Shown: positions 6,934 to 14,562, numbered from the stretch's first letter. The stretch: DNA of 20,767 nucleotides from DAOTEJ01 sp035454085 (GCA_035454085.1 DAOTEJ010000045.1:1-20767); one strand, 5' to 3'. Notes: generated by a model from the letters alone, not told the origin. A program made the numbers and translations.

Positions 6934-8313
6934 TCAGTGTTGTGCAGCCGCCTCGAGCGCGGCCTCGAGGCGGTCGACGGCGACGATCTCGAGGCCCTCG
7001 ATGCGCCCCTTGGGGGCGTTGGCGCGTGGAATGATCGCACGCGCAAAGCCCAGCTTGGCGGCTTCGCGCAGGCGCTCCTGGCCCCGCGGCGCGGGGCGGA
7101 TCTCGCCGGCCAGCCCCACCTCGCCGAAGACCACCAGGCCGCGGTCGAGCGCGCGATTGCGGATCGAAGAGTGGATTGCCGCCAGCACGGCCAGATCCGC
7201 CGCGGGCTCGGTGATGCGCACCCCGCCCACGGCGTTGACGAACACGTCCTGGTCGAAGGCGGCGACCCCGGCGTGCCGGTGCAGCACCGCCAGCAGCATG
7301 GCCAGGCGCTGCTGCTCCAGCCCCACGCTCAGGCGCCGCGGCGTGGGCAGGTGGCTGGTGTCGACCAGGGCCTGGATCTCGACCAGCAGCGGCCGCGTGC
7401 CTTCCTGCGTGACCAGCACGCAGGAGCCCGGCACCTCGGCGGCGTGCTGCGACAGAAACAGCGCAGAAGGATTGGCCACACCGCGCAGGCCGCGGTCGGT
7501 CATCGCAAAGACGCCGATCTCGTTGACCGCGCCGTAGCGGTTCTTGAAGGCGCGCACCAGACGGAAGCTCGAATGCGTGTCGCCCTCGAAATACAAGACG
7601 GTGTCGACGATGTGCTCGAGCACCCGCGGGCCGGCCAGCGCGCCCTCCTTGGTCACGTGCCCCACCATGATCACCGTGGGCCCGCCCCGCTTTGCCAGGC
7701 GCGTGAGCTGCGCCGCGCACTCGCGCACCTGGGCAACCGAACCGGGCGCCGAGGTGAGCGCCTCGGAGAACAGGGTCTGGATCGAGTCGACCACCACCAC
7801 CTCGGGCCGCTCTGCCGCGATCGCCGCCTCGATGCGCTCGAGCTGGATCTCGGCCATCAGGCGCAGGCTGGCGGCCTCGAGCCCCATGCGCCGGGCGCGC
7901 AGCGCCACCTGCGCGCCGCTTTCCTCGCCGCTCACGTAGAGCACGCGCCGGCCCTGCTGCGCCAGCACGGCCAGCGCCTGCAGCAGCAGGGTCGACTTGC
8001 CGATGCCCGGATCGCCGCCGATCAGCACCACGCCGCCCGGCACCAGCCCGCCGCCCAGCACGCGGTCGAACTCCTCCAGACCGCTGGGGATGCGCGGCTG
8101 TTCGGTGGCCTCGATCGCGCCGAGATCGGCCACGTCCGCTGCGGCCACGATTCCCGGTCGCGACGCCGGCGAGTAGCGGTGATTCGCGGCCTCGAGGCGC
8201 GCCTCGACCAAGGTGTTCCAGGCGCCGCAGGCCGGGCACTGTCCCGCCCACTTGGGGCTCGCCCCGCCGCAATCGGAGCAGACGTACTGGGTACGCGGCT
8301 TGGCCATGGTCAT
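6934..8313 (-). CDS. radA: RadA (Sms), recombination and branch-migration ATPase
   Basis: Hexameric RecA-like helicase that processes recombination intermediates. From the ATG at 8311-8313 it has 459 residues (E. coli RadA 460). Visible parts are a C4 zinc finger (C12, C15, C26, C29), Walker A GGDPGIGKST (99-108), Walker B VVVVDSIQT (172-180), the RadA-specific KNRFG motif as KNRYG (257-261), and a Lon-protease-like C-terminal domain (about 280-459) with GGVRITEPAADLAVLAAI. The start overlaps the alr stop as ATGA (8310-8313), so translation is probably coupled. A second ATG two codons on (8307) gives MAKPRTQYVC and is an equally possible start. An in-frame extension further upstream lies inside alr and is not supported. 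Confidence 0.96.
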   Translation of the reverse strand: MTMAKPRTQYVCSDCGGASPKWAGQCPACGAWNTLVEARLEAANHRYSPASRPGIVAAADVADLGAIEATEQPRIPSGLEEFDRVLGGGLVPGGVVLIGGDPGIGKSTLLLQALAVLAQQGRRVLYVSGEESGAQVALRARRMGLEAASLRLMAEIQLERIEAAIAAERPEVVVVDSIQTLFSEALTSAPGSVAQVRECAAQLTRLAKRGGPTVIMVGHVTKEGALAGPRVLEHIVDTVLYFEGDTHSSFRLVRAFKNRYGAVNEIGVFAMTDRGLRGVANPSALFLSQHAAEVPGSCVLVTQEGTRPLLVEIQALVDTSHLPTPRRLSVGLEQQRLAMLLAVLHRHAGVAAFDQDVFVNAVGGVRITEPAADLAVLAAIHSSIRNRALDRGLVVFGEVGLAGEIRPAPRGQERLREAAKLGFARAIIPRANAPKGRIEGLEIVAVDRLEAALEAAAQH

Positions 8314-9401
8314 TGCGCCTCGCGCACCGGCACGCGCGGTGCCAGGGCGCACATCAGTTCGTACCCCACCGTGCCCGCGGCTGCCGCCACGCGGTCGATG
8401 TCGATGCGCGCGCCCCACAGTTCCACCACACTGCCCACGCGCGCACCGGGCGCGCGCGTGAGGTCGACCGTGAGCATGTCCATCGACACCCGCCCCACCA
8501 GCGGCACCTCCACGCCATCGACGGACACGGGCGTGCCGTCGGCCGCGCCGCGCGGATAGCCGTCGGCGTACCCGCAGGCCACCACGCCCAGGCGCAGGTC
8601 GTGCGGCGCGGTGTAGCGCGAGCCGTAGCCCACCGATTCACCCGCATGCAATTCCTGGACCGCAATTAGCTCCGAGCGCAGGTGCATGCCCGCCGCGAGC
8701 CCCAGCGCGTCGCGGGTGACGACGGCGGTGTCCGGGCTCGCCCCGTAGAGCGCGATGCCCGGTCGCACTGCCGCGCCGCCCGCCTCCGGATGCAGGAAGA
8801 GCGCGGCCGAGTTGGCCACGCACTGCCACTCGGGCCAGCCTTCGACCGCCTGCCGATACTCGGCGAGCTGCGCCTCGAAGCTCACCGGCCCGCTCACCCC
8901 GGCAGGGCGGTCGGCGTTGGCGAAGTGCGTCATGCTGCCCACGAGGCGCGCGGCGGGCGCCGCGATCAGGCGGTTGCGCGCCTGGGCGGCGATCGACGGG
9001 CGAAAGCCCAGGCGGTTCATCCCGGTGTTGAGCTTGAGCAGGCAGTCGATGGGGCCGGGCAGGCGCGCAAGCTCCAGCATGCGCAGCTGCTCCTCGCAGC
9101 TCACTACGCAGCTCAGGCCAAGACGCTGCGCGTCGACGAAGTCCGCGGCCTCGAAGCAGCCCTCGAGCAACAGGATGGGGCGTGTCCAGCCGGTCGCGCG
9201 GGCGCGCTCAGCCTCGGCCAGGTCAAGCAGCGCGAGCCCGTCGGCTGCCGTGAAGGCGCGTACCGCGCGCTCGATGCCGTGCCCATAGGCATTGGCCTTG
9301 ACCACGGCCCACACGCGGCGCCCAGCCGCGGCGAGGCGCGCGCGCTCGAGGTTGGCACGCAGTGCGGGCAGGTCGATCAGGGCATGAATGGGACGCGGCA
9401 T
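8310..9401 (-). CDS. alr: Alanine racemase (PLP-dependent)
   Basis: Interconverts L- and D-alanine, supplying D-Ala for peptidoglycan. The 363-residue protein has the PLP lysine K35 in AVVKANAYGHG and the second catalytic base Y259 in ESVGYGSRYT. Other TIM-barrel marks are KLNTGMNRLGF (123-133), THFANAD (158-164) and MDMLTVDL (307-314). The open frame continues upstream for another 504 codons antisense to lplT, but the conserved N-terminus MPRPIHALIDLPAL fixes the start at 9399-9401. It is first in a minus-strand run with radA, the UreE-like gene and ilvE, and divergent from lplT. Biosynthetic (Alr) versus catabolic (DadX) role cannot be told from sequence; there is no dadA nearby, which favours the former. 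Confidence 0.95.
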   Translation of the reverse strand: MPRPIHALIDLPALRANLERARLAAAGRRVWAVVKANAYGHGIERAVRAFTAADGLALLDLAEAERARATGWTRPILLLEGCFEAADFVDAQRLGLSCVVSCEEQLRMLELARLPGPIDCLLKLNTGMNRLGFRPSIAAQARNRLIAAPAARLVGSMTHFANADRPAGVSGPVSFEAQLAEYRQAVEGWPEWQCVANSAALFLHPEAGGAAVRPGIALYGASPDTAVVTRDALGLAAGMHLRSELIAVQELHAGESVGYGSRYTAPHDLRLGVVACGYADGYPRGAADGTPVSVDGVEVPLVGRVSMDMLTVDLTRAPGARVGSVVELWGARIDIDRVAAAAGTVGYELMCALAPRVPVREAQ

Positions 9402-9424
9402 GGGAGCAGGAAGCGGCTGCGCCA

Positions 9425-9430
9425 AGCATA
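9425..9430 (-). promoter_or_regulatory. Weak candidate -10 for alr
   Basis: TATGCT on the minus strand, placing a start about 17 bases before the alr ATG. There is no -35 and no clear Shine-Dalgarno, so this is a tentative reading. Confidence 0.2.
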
Positions 9431-9473
9431 GCGAGTCGCGCGTCGCGGCCCGCCCGGCGGCAGGCGAGGTGCG

Positions 9474-9482
9474 TGCTATAAC
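9474..9482 (+). promoter_or_regulatory. Candidate extended -10 promoter for lplT
   Basis: TGCTATAAC: TG one base before TATAAC (5 of 6 to TATAAT). It sits in the 195-base divergent gap between alr and lplT, with no recognisable -35, as expected for extended -10 promoters. It predicts a leader of roughly 108 bases before the lplT ATG. The rest of the gap is GC-rich and shows nothing else I can name. Confidence 0.45.
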
Positions 9483-9596
9483 GCGCCGCACCGTCGCGGC
9501 ACAGCCGCGGCGACACCGCGCGTCGCGCATCGCGGCGGCAGCCGCCCTGCCCACCCTCCCCCTCATCCTGCGAATCCACGCCACAGCCACCGCCCC

Positions 9597-10916
9597 ATGA
9601 AGCGCGGCTTCTACACGATCATGACGGCGCAGTTCTGCTCCTCGCTGGCAGACAACGCGCTGCTCATTGCCGCGATCGCGCTGCTCCAGGGCCATGGCGC
9701 CCCGGCGTGGATGACGCCGATGCTCAAGCTCTTCTTCGTGCTGAGCTACGTGCTGCTCGCGGCCTTCGTGGGCGCCTTCGCCGACGCGCTGCCCAAGGGC
9801 CGGGTGATGTTCATCACCAACACGGTGAAGATCGGTGGCTGCCTCCTGATGCTGTTCGGCTCGCATCCCCTGCTCGCCTACGCAGTGGTGGGCATGGGGG
9901 CGGCCGCCTACTCGCCAGCCAAGTACGGCATCCTCACCGAGCTGCTGCCGCCCGAGAAGCTGGTCGTGGCCAACGGCTGGATCGAGGGTCTGACCGTGGG
10001 CTCGATCGTGCTGGGCTTCGTCCTCGGCGGCGTGCTGATCAGCCCGAAGGTGGCGGCCACCTTGCTCTCGTTCGACTTCCCGGTGCTCAACACAGGCATC
10101 GACGAGCCTGCCGAGGCGGCGATCTCGCTGATCGTGTTCGTCTACGCGGCGGCCGCGATCTTCAATCTCTTCATCCCCGACACCGGGGCGCGCTACCCGC
10201 CCTCGCACATCCACCCGGTGAAGCTGCTGCGCGGCTTCGCCCACTCCTGCGCGGTGCTGTGGCGCGACAAGCTGGGGCAGATCTCGCTGGCGGTGACCAC
10301 GCTGTTCTGGGGAGCCGGCGCCACCTTGCAGTTCATCGTGCTCAAGTGGGCCGAGAAGGTGCTGGGCATGGACCTGTCCAAGGCCGCCATCCTTCAGGCC
10401 GTGGTCGCGATCGGCATCGCCGTGGGCTCGGTGTACGCCGCGGCCACGGTCAGCCTGCGCCGCTCGGTCAACGTGCTGCCCGTGGGCGTGGCCATGGGGC
10501 TGATCGTGGCCCTGATGGCCGGCTATCACAGCGGCCTGGTGCCCTCCGGGGGGGTGAACGTGGGCAGCGCCCAGCTCAGCTGGTTCCTGCTGATCGCCTG
10601 CTTGATGCTGATGGTCGTGGGTGCGCTCGCGGGCTACTTCGTGGTCCCGATGAATGCCCTGCTCCAGCACCGCGGCCACGTGCTGATGAGCGCGGGCCGC
10701 TCGATAGCCGTGCAAAACTTCAACGAGAACCTCTCGATCCTCGTCATGCTCGGGGTCTACGCCCTGCTGCTGTGGGCAAACCTCAGCGTGCAGGCAGTGA
10801 TGGTGATCTTCGGCGTGTTCGTGGCCAGCACGATGCTGCTGGTGATGCTGCGCCACCGCCGCAACCAGAGCCAATTCGACTCGGTCGCCCTGATCGGCGA
10901 GGGCAAGCACCACTGA
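9597..10916 (+). CDS. lplT: Lysophospholipid transporter LplT (MFS)
   Basis: Inner-membrane flippase of the major facilitator superfamily that returns lysophospholipids to the cytoplasmic face for re-acylation. The 439 residues contain about 12 hydrophobic segments. The opening GFYTIMTAQFCSSLADNALL is characteristic of LplT, as are the MFS motif-A-like FADALPKGRVMF (residues about 61-72) and SPAKYGILTELLPPEKLVVANG. E. coli lplT is followed by the acyltransferase gene aas; no aas is here. The neighbour on the other strand is alr, an adjacency I recall from other Burkholderiales. The ATG at 9597 gives the standard N-terminus; no Shine-Dalgarno is evident. It converges on the uracil-DNA glycosylase gene with a 36-base gap. 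Confidence 0.93.
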   Translation: MKRGFYTIMTAQFCSSLADNALLIAAIALLQGHGAPAWMTPMLKLFFVLSYVLLAAFVGAFADALPKGRVMFITNTVKIGGCLLMLFGSHPLLAYAVVGMGAAAYSPAKYGILTELLPPEKLVVANGWIEGLTVGSIVLGFVLGGVLISPKVAATLLSFDFPVLNTGIDEPAEAAISLIVFVYAAAAIFNLFIPDTGARYPPSHIHPVKLLRGFAHSCAVLWRDKLGQISLAVTTLFWGAGATLQFIVLKWAEKVLGMDLSKAAILQAVVAIGIAVGSVYAAATVSLRRSVNVLPVGVAMGLIVALMAGYHSGLVPSGGVNVGSAQLSWFLLIACLMLMVVGALAGYFVVPMNALLQHRGHVLMSAGRSIAVQNFNENLSILVMLGVYALLLWANLSVQAVMVIFGVFVASTMLLVMLRHRRNQSQFDSVALIGEGKHH

Positions 10917-10952
10917 GCCTGCCGCCGGTGCGCACCTGAGGCCGCCCGGCTC

Positions 10953-11816
10953 CTACGCGCGGTCGGCGCCGGCGTCGCGAGCCGCCCGGCGCGCCAGGCA
11001 CAGGTCCGCCCAGCTCTTGGCCTTGTCGACCAGATTGCGCAGCAGGTAAGCGGGGTGGTAGGTCACGATCGCAGGCACCTGCCGCTGCCCGACCGGCACA
11101 CTGTGAATGCGCCCGCGCAGGCTGGCGATGCTCGAATCCGTGGCCAGCAGCGACTGCGCGGCATAGCGTCCTGCGATCAGCAAGACCGCGGGGGCCGCCA
11201 GTTCGATCTGCCGCGCCAGGAAGGGCGCGCAGGCCGCCACCTCCTCGGGCTCGGGATTGCGGTTACCCGGCGGCCGGCACTTGAGCACGTTCACGATGGT
11301 GACCTCGCGGCCACGCGCCAGGCCCAGCGCGCCCAGCATTGCGTCGAGCAGACGCCCCGCCTGACCTACGAAGGGTTCGCCGCGCGCGTCCTCTTCGGCG
11401 CCGGGCGCCTCGCCCACGATCAGCCAGGGGGCTCCCGGACCGCCGGCGGCGAACACCGTTTGCGTGCGCGACTTGCACAAGGCGCACGCCCGGCACGCGG
11501 CCACCTCCGCGCGCAGTCCGTCCCAGTCGAGGGTGGCGATGCGCTGTGCGCGCTCGGCATCCGCGGGCTCGACCGTGGCTGCGACTGAAGCGTTCGTGCG
11601 CGCCCCACCGCTGCGGGGGGGCACCGGCGCCGCCGACACAGGCCGCGCCGCGCTCGGGGCCGCGGGTGTCGCGGCAGCCACGACGGGCGGCTGGGCATGC
11701 AGCGCCTCTTGCGCAGGCCACTCGGCCTCGGCATCAGGCTCGGCAGCGCGCAGCACCCAGCGCGGACCGAGGCCCAGCGCGTCCCACAGCGCCGCCCGGC
11801 GCGGGTCGAGCGTCAC
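10953..11816 (-). CDS. Uracil-DNA glycosylase, family 4 (iron-sulfur type)
   Basis: Removes uracil from DNA to start base excision repair. The 287-residue reading has an N-terminal segment (1-35), a Pro/Ala linker (about 40-85) and the UDG domain. The Fe-S ligands fit family 4: C108 and C111 (CRAC), then C180 (KCRPPGNRNP) and C196, with the 16-residue spacing of thermophilic family 4 enzymes. The active-site motif is GEAPGAEEDARGEPFVGQAG (135-154); the second motif is YHPAYLLRN (253-261). A GTG at 11814-11816, seven bases past the rimI stop, is my preferred start. A TTG at 11832-11834 overlapping rimI would add six residues. It is last in the tsaB-rimI-udg run and probably translated from that message. 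Confidence 0.9.
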   Translation of the reverse strand: MTLDPRRAALWDALGLGPRWVLRAAEPDAEAEWPAQEALHAQPPVVAAATPAAPSAARPVSAAPVPPRSGGARTNASVAATVEPADAERAQRIATLDWDGLRAEVAACRACALCKSRTQTVFAAGGPGAPWLIVGEAPGAEEDARGEPFVGQAGRLLDAMLGALGLARGREVTIVNVLKCRPPGNRNPEPEEVAACAPFLARQIELAAPAVLLIAGRYAAQSLLATDSSIASLRGRIHSVPVGQRQVPAIVTYHPAYLLRNLVDKAKSWADLCLARRAARDAGADRA

Positions 11817-11823
11817 GGCCGCT

Positions 11824-12291
11824 TCACAGGGCAATGCGCATCACGACCGCGTCCTCGCGGCCCTCGTGCGCGGGGTAGTAGGCGCGGCGCAGCCCGATGC
11901 GCTGGAAGCCGTAGCGCTCGTACAGGCGCAGGGCCGGCGCGTTCGAGGGGCGCACCTCGAGCAGCAGGCTGCGCGCGCCGTAGTCGCGCGCGACCTCCGA
12001 CACCCAGCGCAGGGTGGCAAATCCCAGCCCCCCGCCCTGGTGCGCGCTCGCCACCGACAGGTTCAGCAGGTGCGCCTCGTCGAGCACCGGCATGACGATG
12101 GCGTAGGCCTGCAGGGCGTCTTGCGGCCCGCGCAGCACCCAGGCCGAATAGCCCGCCGCGAGCGCGTCGGCGAAATTGCCGCGCGTCCATGGAAACGGAT
12201 AGATCTCGCGCTCCACCTCGACCACGTCGTCCAGATCGCGCGGCGTCATGGGTACGTAGCGCTGCGGCGCCGGCCGCAAGACCGCGCTCAC
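11824..12291 (-). CDS. rimI: RimI-type ribosomal protein N-acetyltransferase
   Basis: GNAT-family enzyme; E. coli RimI acetylates the N-terminal Ala of ribosomal protein S18. The 155-residue protein has the acetyl-CoA loop HQGGGLGFA (84-92), the catalytic region LEVRPSNAPALRLYERYGF (111-129) with E112 and Y124 in the expected places, and the RimI-type end YYPAHEGREDAVVM. The start is GTG at 12289-12291. It overlaps the tsaB stop as GTGA and has a perfect AAGGAG seven bases upstream, so an internal Met15 is less likely. Adjacency to tsaB is very common and suggests coupled translation-related maintenance. Confidence 0.94.
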   Translation of the reverse strand: MSAVLRPAPQRYVPMTPRDLDDVVEVEREIYPFPWTRGNFADALAAGYSAWVLRGPQDALQAYAIVMPVLDEAHLLNLSVASAHQGGGLGFATLRWVSEVARDYGARSLLLEVRPSNAPALRLYERYGFQRIGLRRAYYPAHEGREDAVVMRIAL

Positions 12292-13007
12292 AGGCGCTCT
12301 CCTTCCGCGCGCTCCGCCGAGGTAAGCGCCACGCGGTCCCGAACATAGAGCGGCGCGGCCAGGGCCGGGGCGATGGCGCGGCCGGCGCGAAAGTCCGCCG
12401 CGCCCAAGCGGGCGATCCACGCGGCGCGGGCGTTGAGCTCGCGCGAGCTGCGCCACGGCGGCTGCGCGGGCCAGGCCGAGGCGTGGTGCACCAGCGCGTC
12501 GCCCGCCACGAGATCGCAGTCGTTGGCCCGCGCCATGTCGGCGAGCTCCTGCGGCGCGACGAGCTGGGGGGGCTCGCGCTCGATCAGCGATTCGATCGCG
12601 CCCTCGCGCTCGTAGATCGCGACGTAGCTCTCGTTCATGCGCGCATCGACGGCGCACAGCACGCGCTGCGCGCTGGCGTCCTCGGCCAGCGCCGCGGCAG
12701 CGAGCGCGCGCAGGTTGCCCACGGCGACCACCGGCAGCTCGGCCGCCCAGGCCAGCCCCTGGGCCAGGCCGCAGGCGATGCGCAGTCCGGTGAAGGAGCC
12801 CGGGCCTGCGCCGAAGGCCACGGCCCCCAGGTCGGTGACGCGGTATCCGGCCTCGGCCAGCAAGGCATCGACCATCGGCAGCGCGCGTTCCGAGTGCTTC
12901 TGGCCCACGCGCTCACTGCGCTCGATCACGCCCTCGCGCGTGAGCAGCGCCACCGAACAGACGTCGGTGGCGGTGTCGATCGCGAGGATGGCAAGCGGGA
13001 TGGTCAT
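12288..13007 (-). CDS. tsaB: TsaB, tRNA t6A37 threonylcarbamoyl-transfer complex subunit
   Basis: Partner of TsaD and TsaE in making N6-threonylcarbamoyladenosine at position 37 of ANN-decoding tRNAs. The 239-residue ASKHA-fold protein opens with LAILAIDTATDVCSVAL, carries KHSERALPMVDALL (37-50) and the hallmark GAGPGSFTGLRIA (67-79). It lacks the metal-binding His motif of TsaD, as expected for TsaB. The ATG at 13005-13007 gives the standard start. A TAGAAT -10 lies about 33 bases upstream, so it may head its own unit with rimI and the glycosylase. No tsaD or tsaE lies in the window. Confidence 0.95.
   Translation of the reverse strand: MTIPLAILAIDTATDVCSVALLTREGVIERSERVGQKHSERALPMVDALLAEAGYRVTDLGAVAFGAGPGSFTGLRIACGLAQGLAWAAELPVVAVGNLRALAAAALAEDASAQRVLCAVDARMNESYVAIYEREGAIESLIEREPPQLVAPQELADMARANDCDLVAGDALVHHASAWPAQPPWRSSRELNARAAWIARLGAADFRAGRAIAPALAAPLYVRDRVALTSAERAEGERL
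12299..12304 (-). promoter_or_regulatory. Strong Shine-Dalgarno fixing the rimI GTG start
   Basis: AAGGAG on the minus strand within the last codons of tsaB, seven bases before GTG (12289-12291). It is one of the few strong ribosome binding sites in the window and decides the start of rimI. Confidence 0.75.
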
Positions 13008-13039
13008 GGCGCGGTCCGCCGATGCGACGGGTGGCAGGG

Positions 13040-13060
13040 ATTCTAGCCGCGCATGCGCGG
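13040..13060 (-). promoter_or_regulatory. Candidate tsaB -10 with adjoining 14-bp palindrome
   Basis: TAGAAT (13040-13045, minus strand, 5 of 6 to TATAAT) is preceded by the perfect palindrome CCGCGCATGCGCGG (13047-13060), which would occupy the promoter spacer. No -35 is evident. The palindrome lies 22 bases after the stop of the repeat-protein gene. It could instead be that gene's 3' hairpin, though no T run follows. Confidence 0.35.
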
Positions 13061-13082
13061 GCGACCGCCGCGCCGCGCGCGT

Positions 13083-13670
13083 TCAGGGTCGAGGCGGCGG
13101 GCCACCCGGACCGCCCGGACCACCATGCCCACCCGGGCCTCCGGGCGGGTAGCCGCGGTTGGCTTCACGCACCTGATCGCGCAGCCGTTGGCGCTCCTCG
13201 GGGCTGAGACGCCGCTCCCGCGCGCCCTCCGGCCCGCAGCAGGCGGGGTCTTGCGCCATGCGCCGGCCACGCTCCTCGAGGAACCGATTGCGCATGGCCT
13301 CGCGCTGCTCGGGCGTCATGCGGCTGCGGATCTCGGCCTTCTGCTCGGGGCTGAGCTGGCGCCAGGTGCGCTCGCGCTCGTCGGGGCTGAGGGCCTGCCA
13401 GCCCTGGCCCTGACCGGCGCGCTGGATGAGCGACGCACGCTGCTCCGGGCTGAGCGATTGCCAGGCCTGCGCGCGCTGCTCGGGGCTCATCGCCTGCCAG
13501 GCGCGGACCCGCTCGTCGGGCGCGCGCTGCGCCGGCCCGGCCGGCGGCCCTGGGGGTGGGGGTTGGGGCGGCGGCAGAGCCTGGGCAAGCACCACCAGCG
13601 CCGGTGCCCACGCCGCGGCCGCCACGAGCGCGCGGCACCCCGCGCGAATGAGAAGATTCCAGCCCGCCAT
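13083..13670 (-). CDS. Exported SPEQR-repeat protein (DUF3106-like)
   Basis: A 195-residue protein with a basic N-terminus and hydrophobic stretch (about 14-30, AWAPALVVLAQA) typical of a Sec signal peptide. A Pro-rich spacer (33-48) follows. Then come six copies of a short W-x-x-[LM]-[ST]-P-[ED]-[QE]-[RK] unit, centred near residues 62, 74, 95, 107, 120 and 156, with Trp at 58, 70, 91 and 103. There is a CC pair at 144-145 and a Gly/Pro tail (175-193) resembling a collagen tract. This repeat is typical of DUF3106 proteins of Betaproteobacteria and recalls the LTxxQ motifs of periplasmic CpxP/Spy. Function is unknown. It is divergent from the response regulator with 166 bases between, and 75 bases upstream of tsaB on the same strand. 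Confidence 0.72.
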   Translation of the reverse strand: MAGWNLLIRAGCRALVAAAAWAPALVVLAQALPPPQPPPPGPPAGPAQRAPDERVRAWQAMSPEQRAQAWQSLSPEQRASLIQRAGQGQGWQALSPDERERTWRQLSPEQKAEIRSRMTPEQREAMRNRFLEERGRRMAQDPACCGPEGARERRLSPEERQRLRDQVREANRGYPPGGPGGHGGPGGPGGPPPRP

Positions 13671-13739
13671 CGTGGCCCGATGTTAAGTCTTGCCGCGCGG
13701 CGCACACTGCTCGGACGCAGCATTCGAGGCTGCACACCG

Positions 13740-13756
13740 GTAAATTCTGTAACACG
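13740..13756. promoter_or_regulatory. OmpR/CpxR-like box in the divergent region
   Basis: GTAAATTCTGTAACACG is an AT-rich island in the 166-base gap between the SPEQR-repeat gene and the response regulator. It holds two GTAA half-sites nine bases apart (GTAAA, four bases, GTAAC), close to the CpxR pattern GTAAA-N(4-8)-GTAAA. The TTnTGTAACA core also resembles the E. coli OmpR consensus. A TAGGAT at 13803-13808 could be the -10 of the response regulator, which would put the box at about -67. Confidence 0.35.
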
Positions 13757-13836
13757 ATGTTGGCCGAGCGCGCCCATCCGGTGCGCGCCCTCGCGCCTGC
13801 CCTAGGATAGGCGCCAGACTCGCTCCGCTACCCGCC

Positions 13837-14562
13837 ATGCACCGCCCATCCAAGATCCTGGTCGTCGACGACGATGCCCGCCTGCGCGATCTGCTGCGTC
13901 GCTACCTCGGCGAGAACGGCTTTTCGGTGTTCGTGGCCGAGGGCGGCGCCGCGTTGGACCGCCTCTGGGTGCGCGAGCGCTACGACCTGCTGATCCTCGA
14001 CCTGATGATGCCGGGCGAGGACGGCTTGTCGATCCTGCGCCGCCTGCGCGGCGACAAGGACGAGACGCCCATCATCCTGCTCACCGCCAAGGGCGAGGAC
14101 GTGGACCGCATCGTGGGCCTGGAAATGGGCGCCGACGACTACCTGCCCAAGCCCTTCAACCCGCGCGAGCTGCTGGCGCGCATCCATGCAGTGCTGCGCC
14201 GCCGCCCCACGCCCGACGCGCCAGGCGCGCCCACGCGCGAGGACGCCACCGTCACCTTCGGCGACTTCGAGCTCGACCTCGGCACGCGCACCCTGCGGCG
14301 CAACGGCTCGCAGGTGCCGCTCACCACCGGAGAGTTCGCCGTGCTCAAGGCCTTCGCGCGCCACCCGCGAGTACCCCTGTCGCGCGACAAGCTGATGGAG
14401 ATGGCCCGCGGGCGCGAATACGAGGCCTTCGACCGCTCCCTGGACGTGCAGGTCTCGCGGCTGCGCAAGCTGATCGAGCCTGACCCCGCCAAGCCGCGCT
14501 TCATCCAGACCGTCTGGGGCCTGGGCTACGTCTTCGTCCCCGACGGCAGCTCGGCCGCCTGA
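13837..14562 (+). CDS. ompR: OmpR-family response regulator (RisA-like)
   Basis: DNA-binding transcription factor controlled by phosphorylation. The 241-residue protein has a receiver domain (about 5-120) with the acidic pocket D11-D13, phospho-acceptor D55 (LILDLMMPGEDG), T83 and K105 (DDYLPKPFNPREL). A winged-helix DNA-binding domain (about 140-235) follows, ending FIQTVWGLGYVFVP. The phrase EDVDRIVGLEMGADDYLPKPF is OmpR-class, and the sequence also reminds me of Bordetella RisA. It is followed ten bases later by the kinase gene, so the two form one operon. The ATG at 13837 matches the family start; no Shine-Dalgarno is visible. Confidence 0.95.
   Translation: MHRPSKILVVDDDARLRDLLRRYLGENGFSVFVAEGGAALDRLWVRERYDLLILDLMMPGEDGLSILRRLRGDKDETPIILLTAKGEDVDRIVGLEMGADDYLPKPFNPRELLARIHAVLRRRPTPDAPGAPTREDATVTFGDFELDLGTRTLRRNGSQVPLTTGEFAVLKAFARHPRVPLSRDKLMEMARGREYEAFDRSLDVQVSRLRKLIEPDPAKPRFIQTVWGLGYVFVPDGSSAA

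Noticed and set aside
6904..8559. A 551-codon plus-strand frame antisense to radA
   Set aside because: The minus strand carries intact RadA zinc finger, Walker and KNRYG motifs; the plus frame has no recognisable domain.
8310..10913. A single 867-codon minus-strand frame that could be read as an alanine racemase fusion protein
   Set aside because: The upstream 504 codons are exactly antisense to lplT, low in complexity and rich in His/Arg/Gln, with no recognisable domain. The conserved Alr N-terminus sets the true start at 9401.
10917..10952. Possible terminator between convergent lplT and the glycosylase gene
   Set aside because: Only a 10-bp palindrome (GGTGCGCACC) and a loose 5-bp stem are visible, with no T run; too weak to call.
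13083..13670. Lipoprotein reading of the SPEQR-repeat protein (Cys12 near the N-terminus)
   Set aside because: The residues before Cys12 read IRAG, with Arg at the -3 position, and the hydrophobic stretch follows rather than precedes the Cys, so this is not a lipobox.
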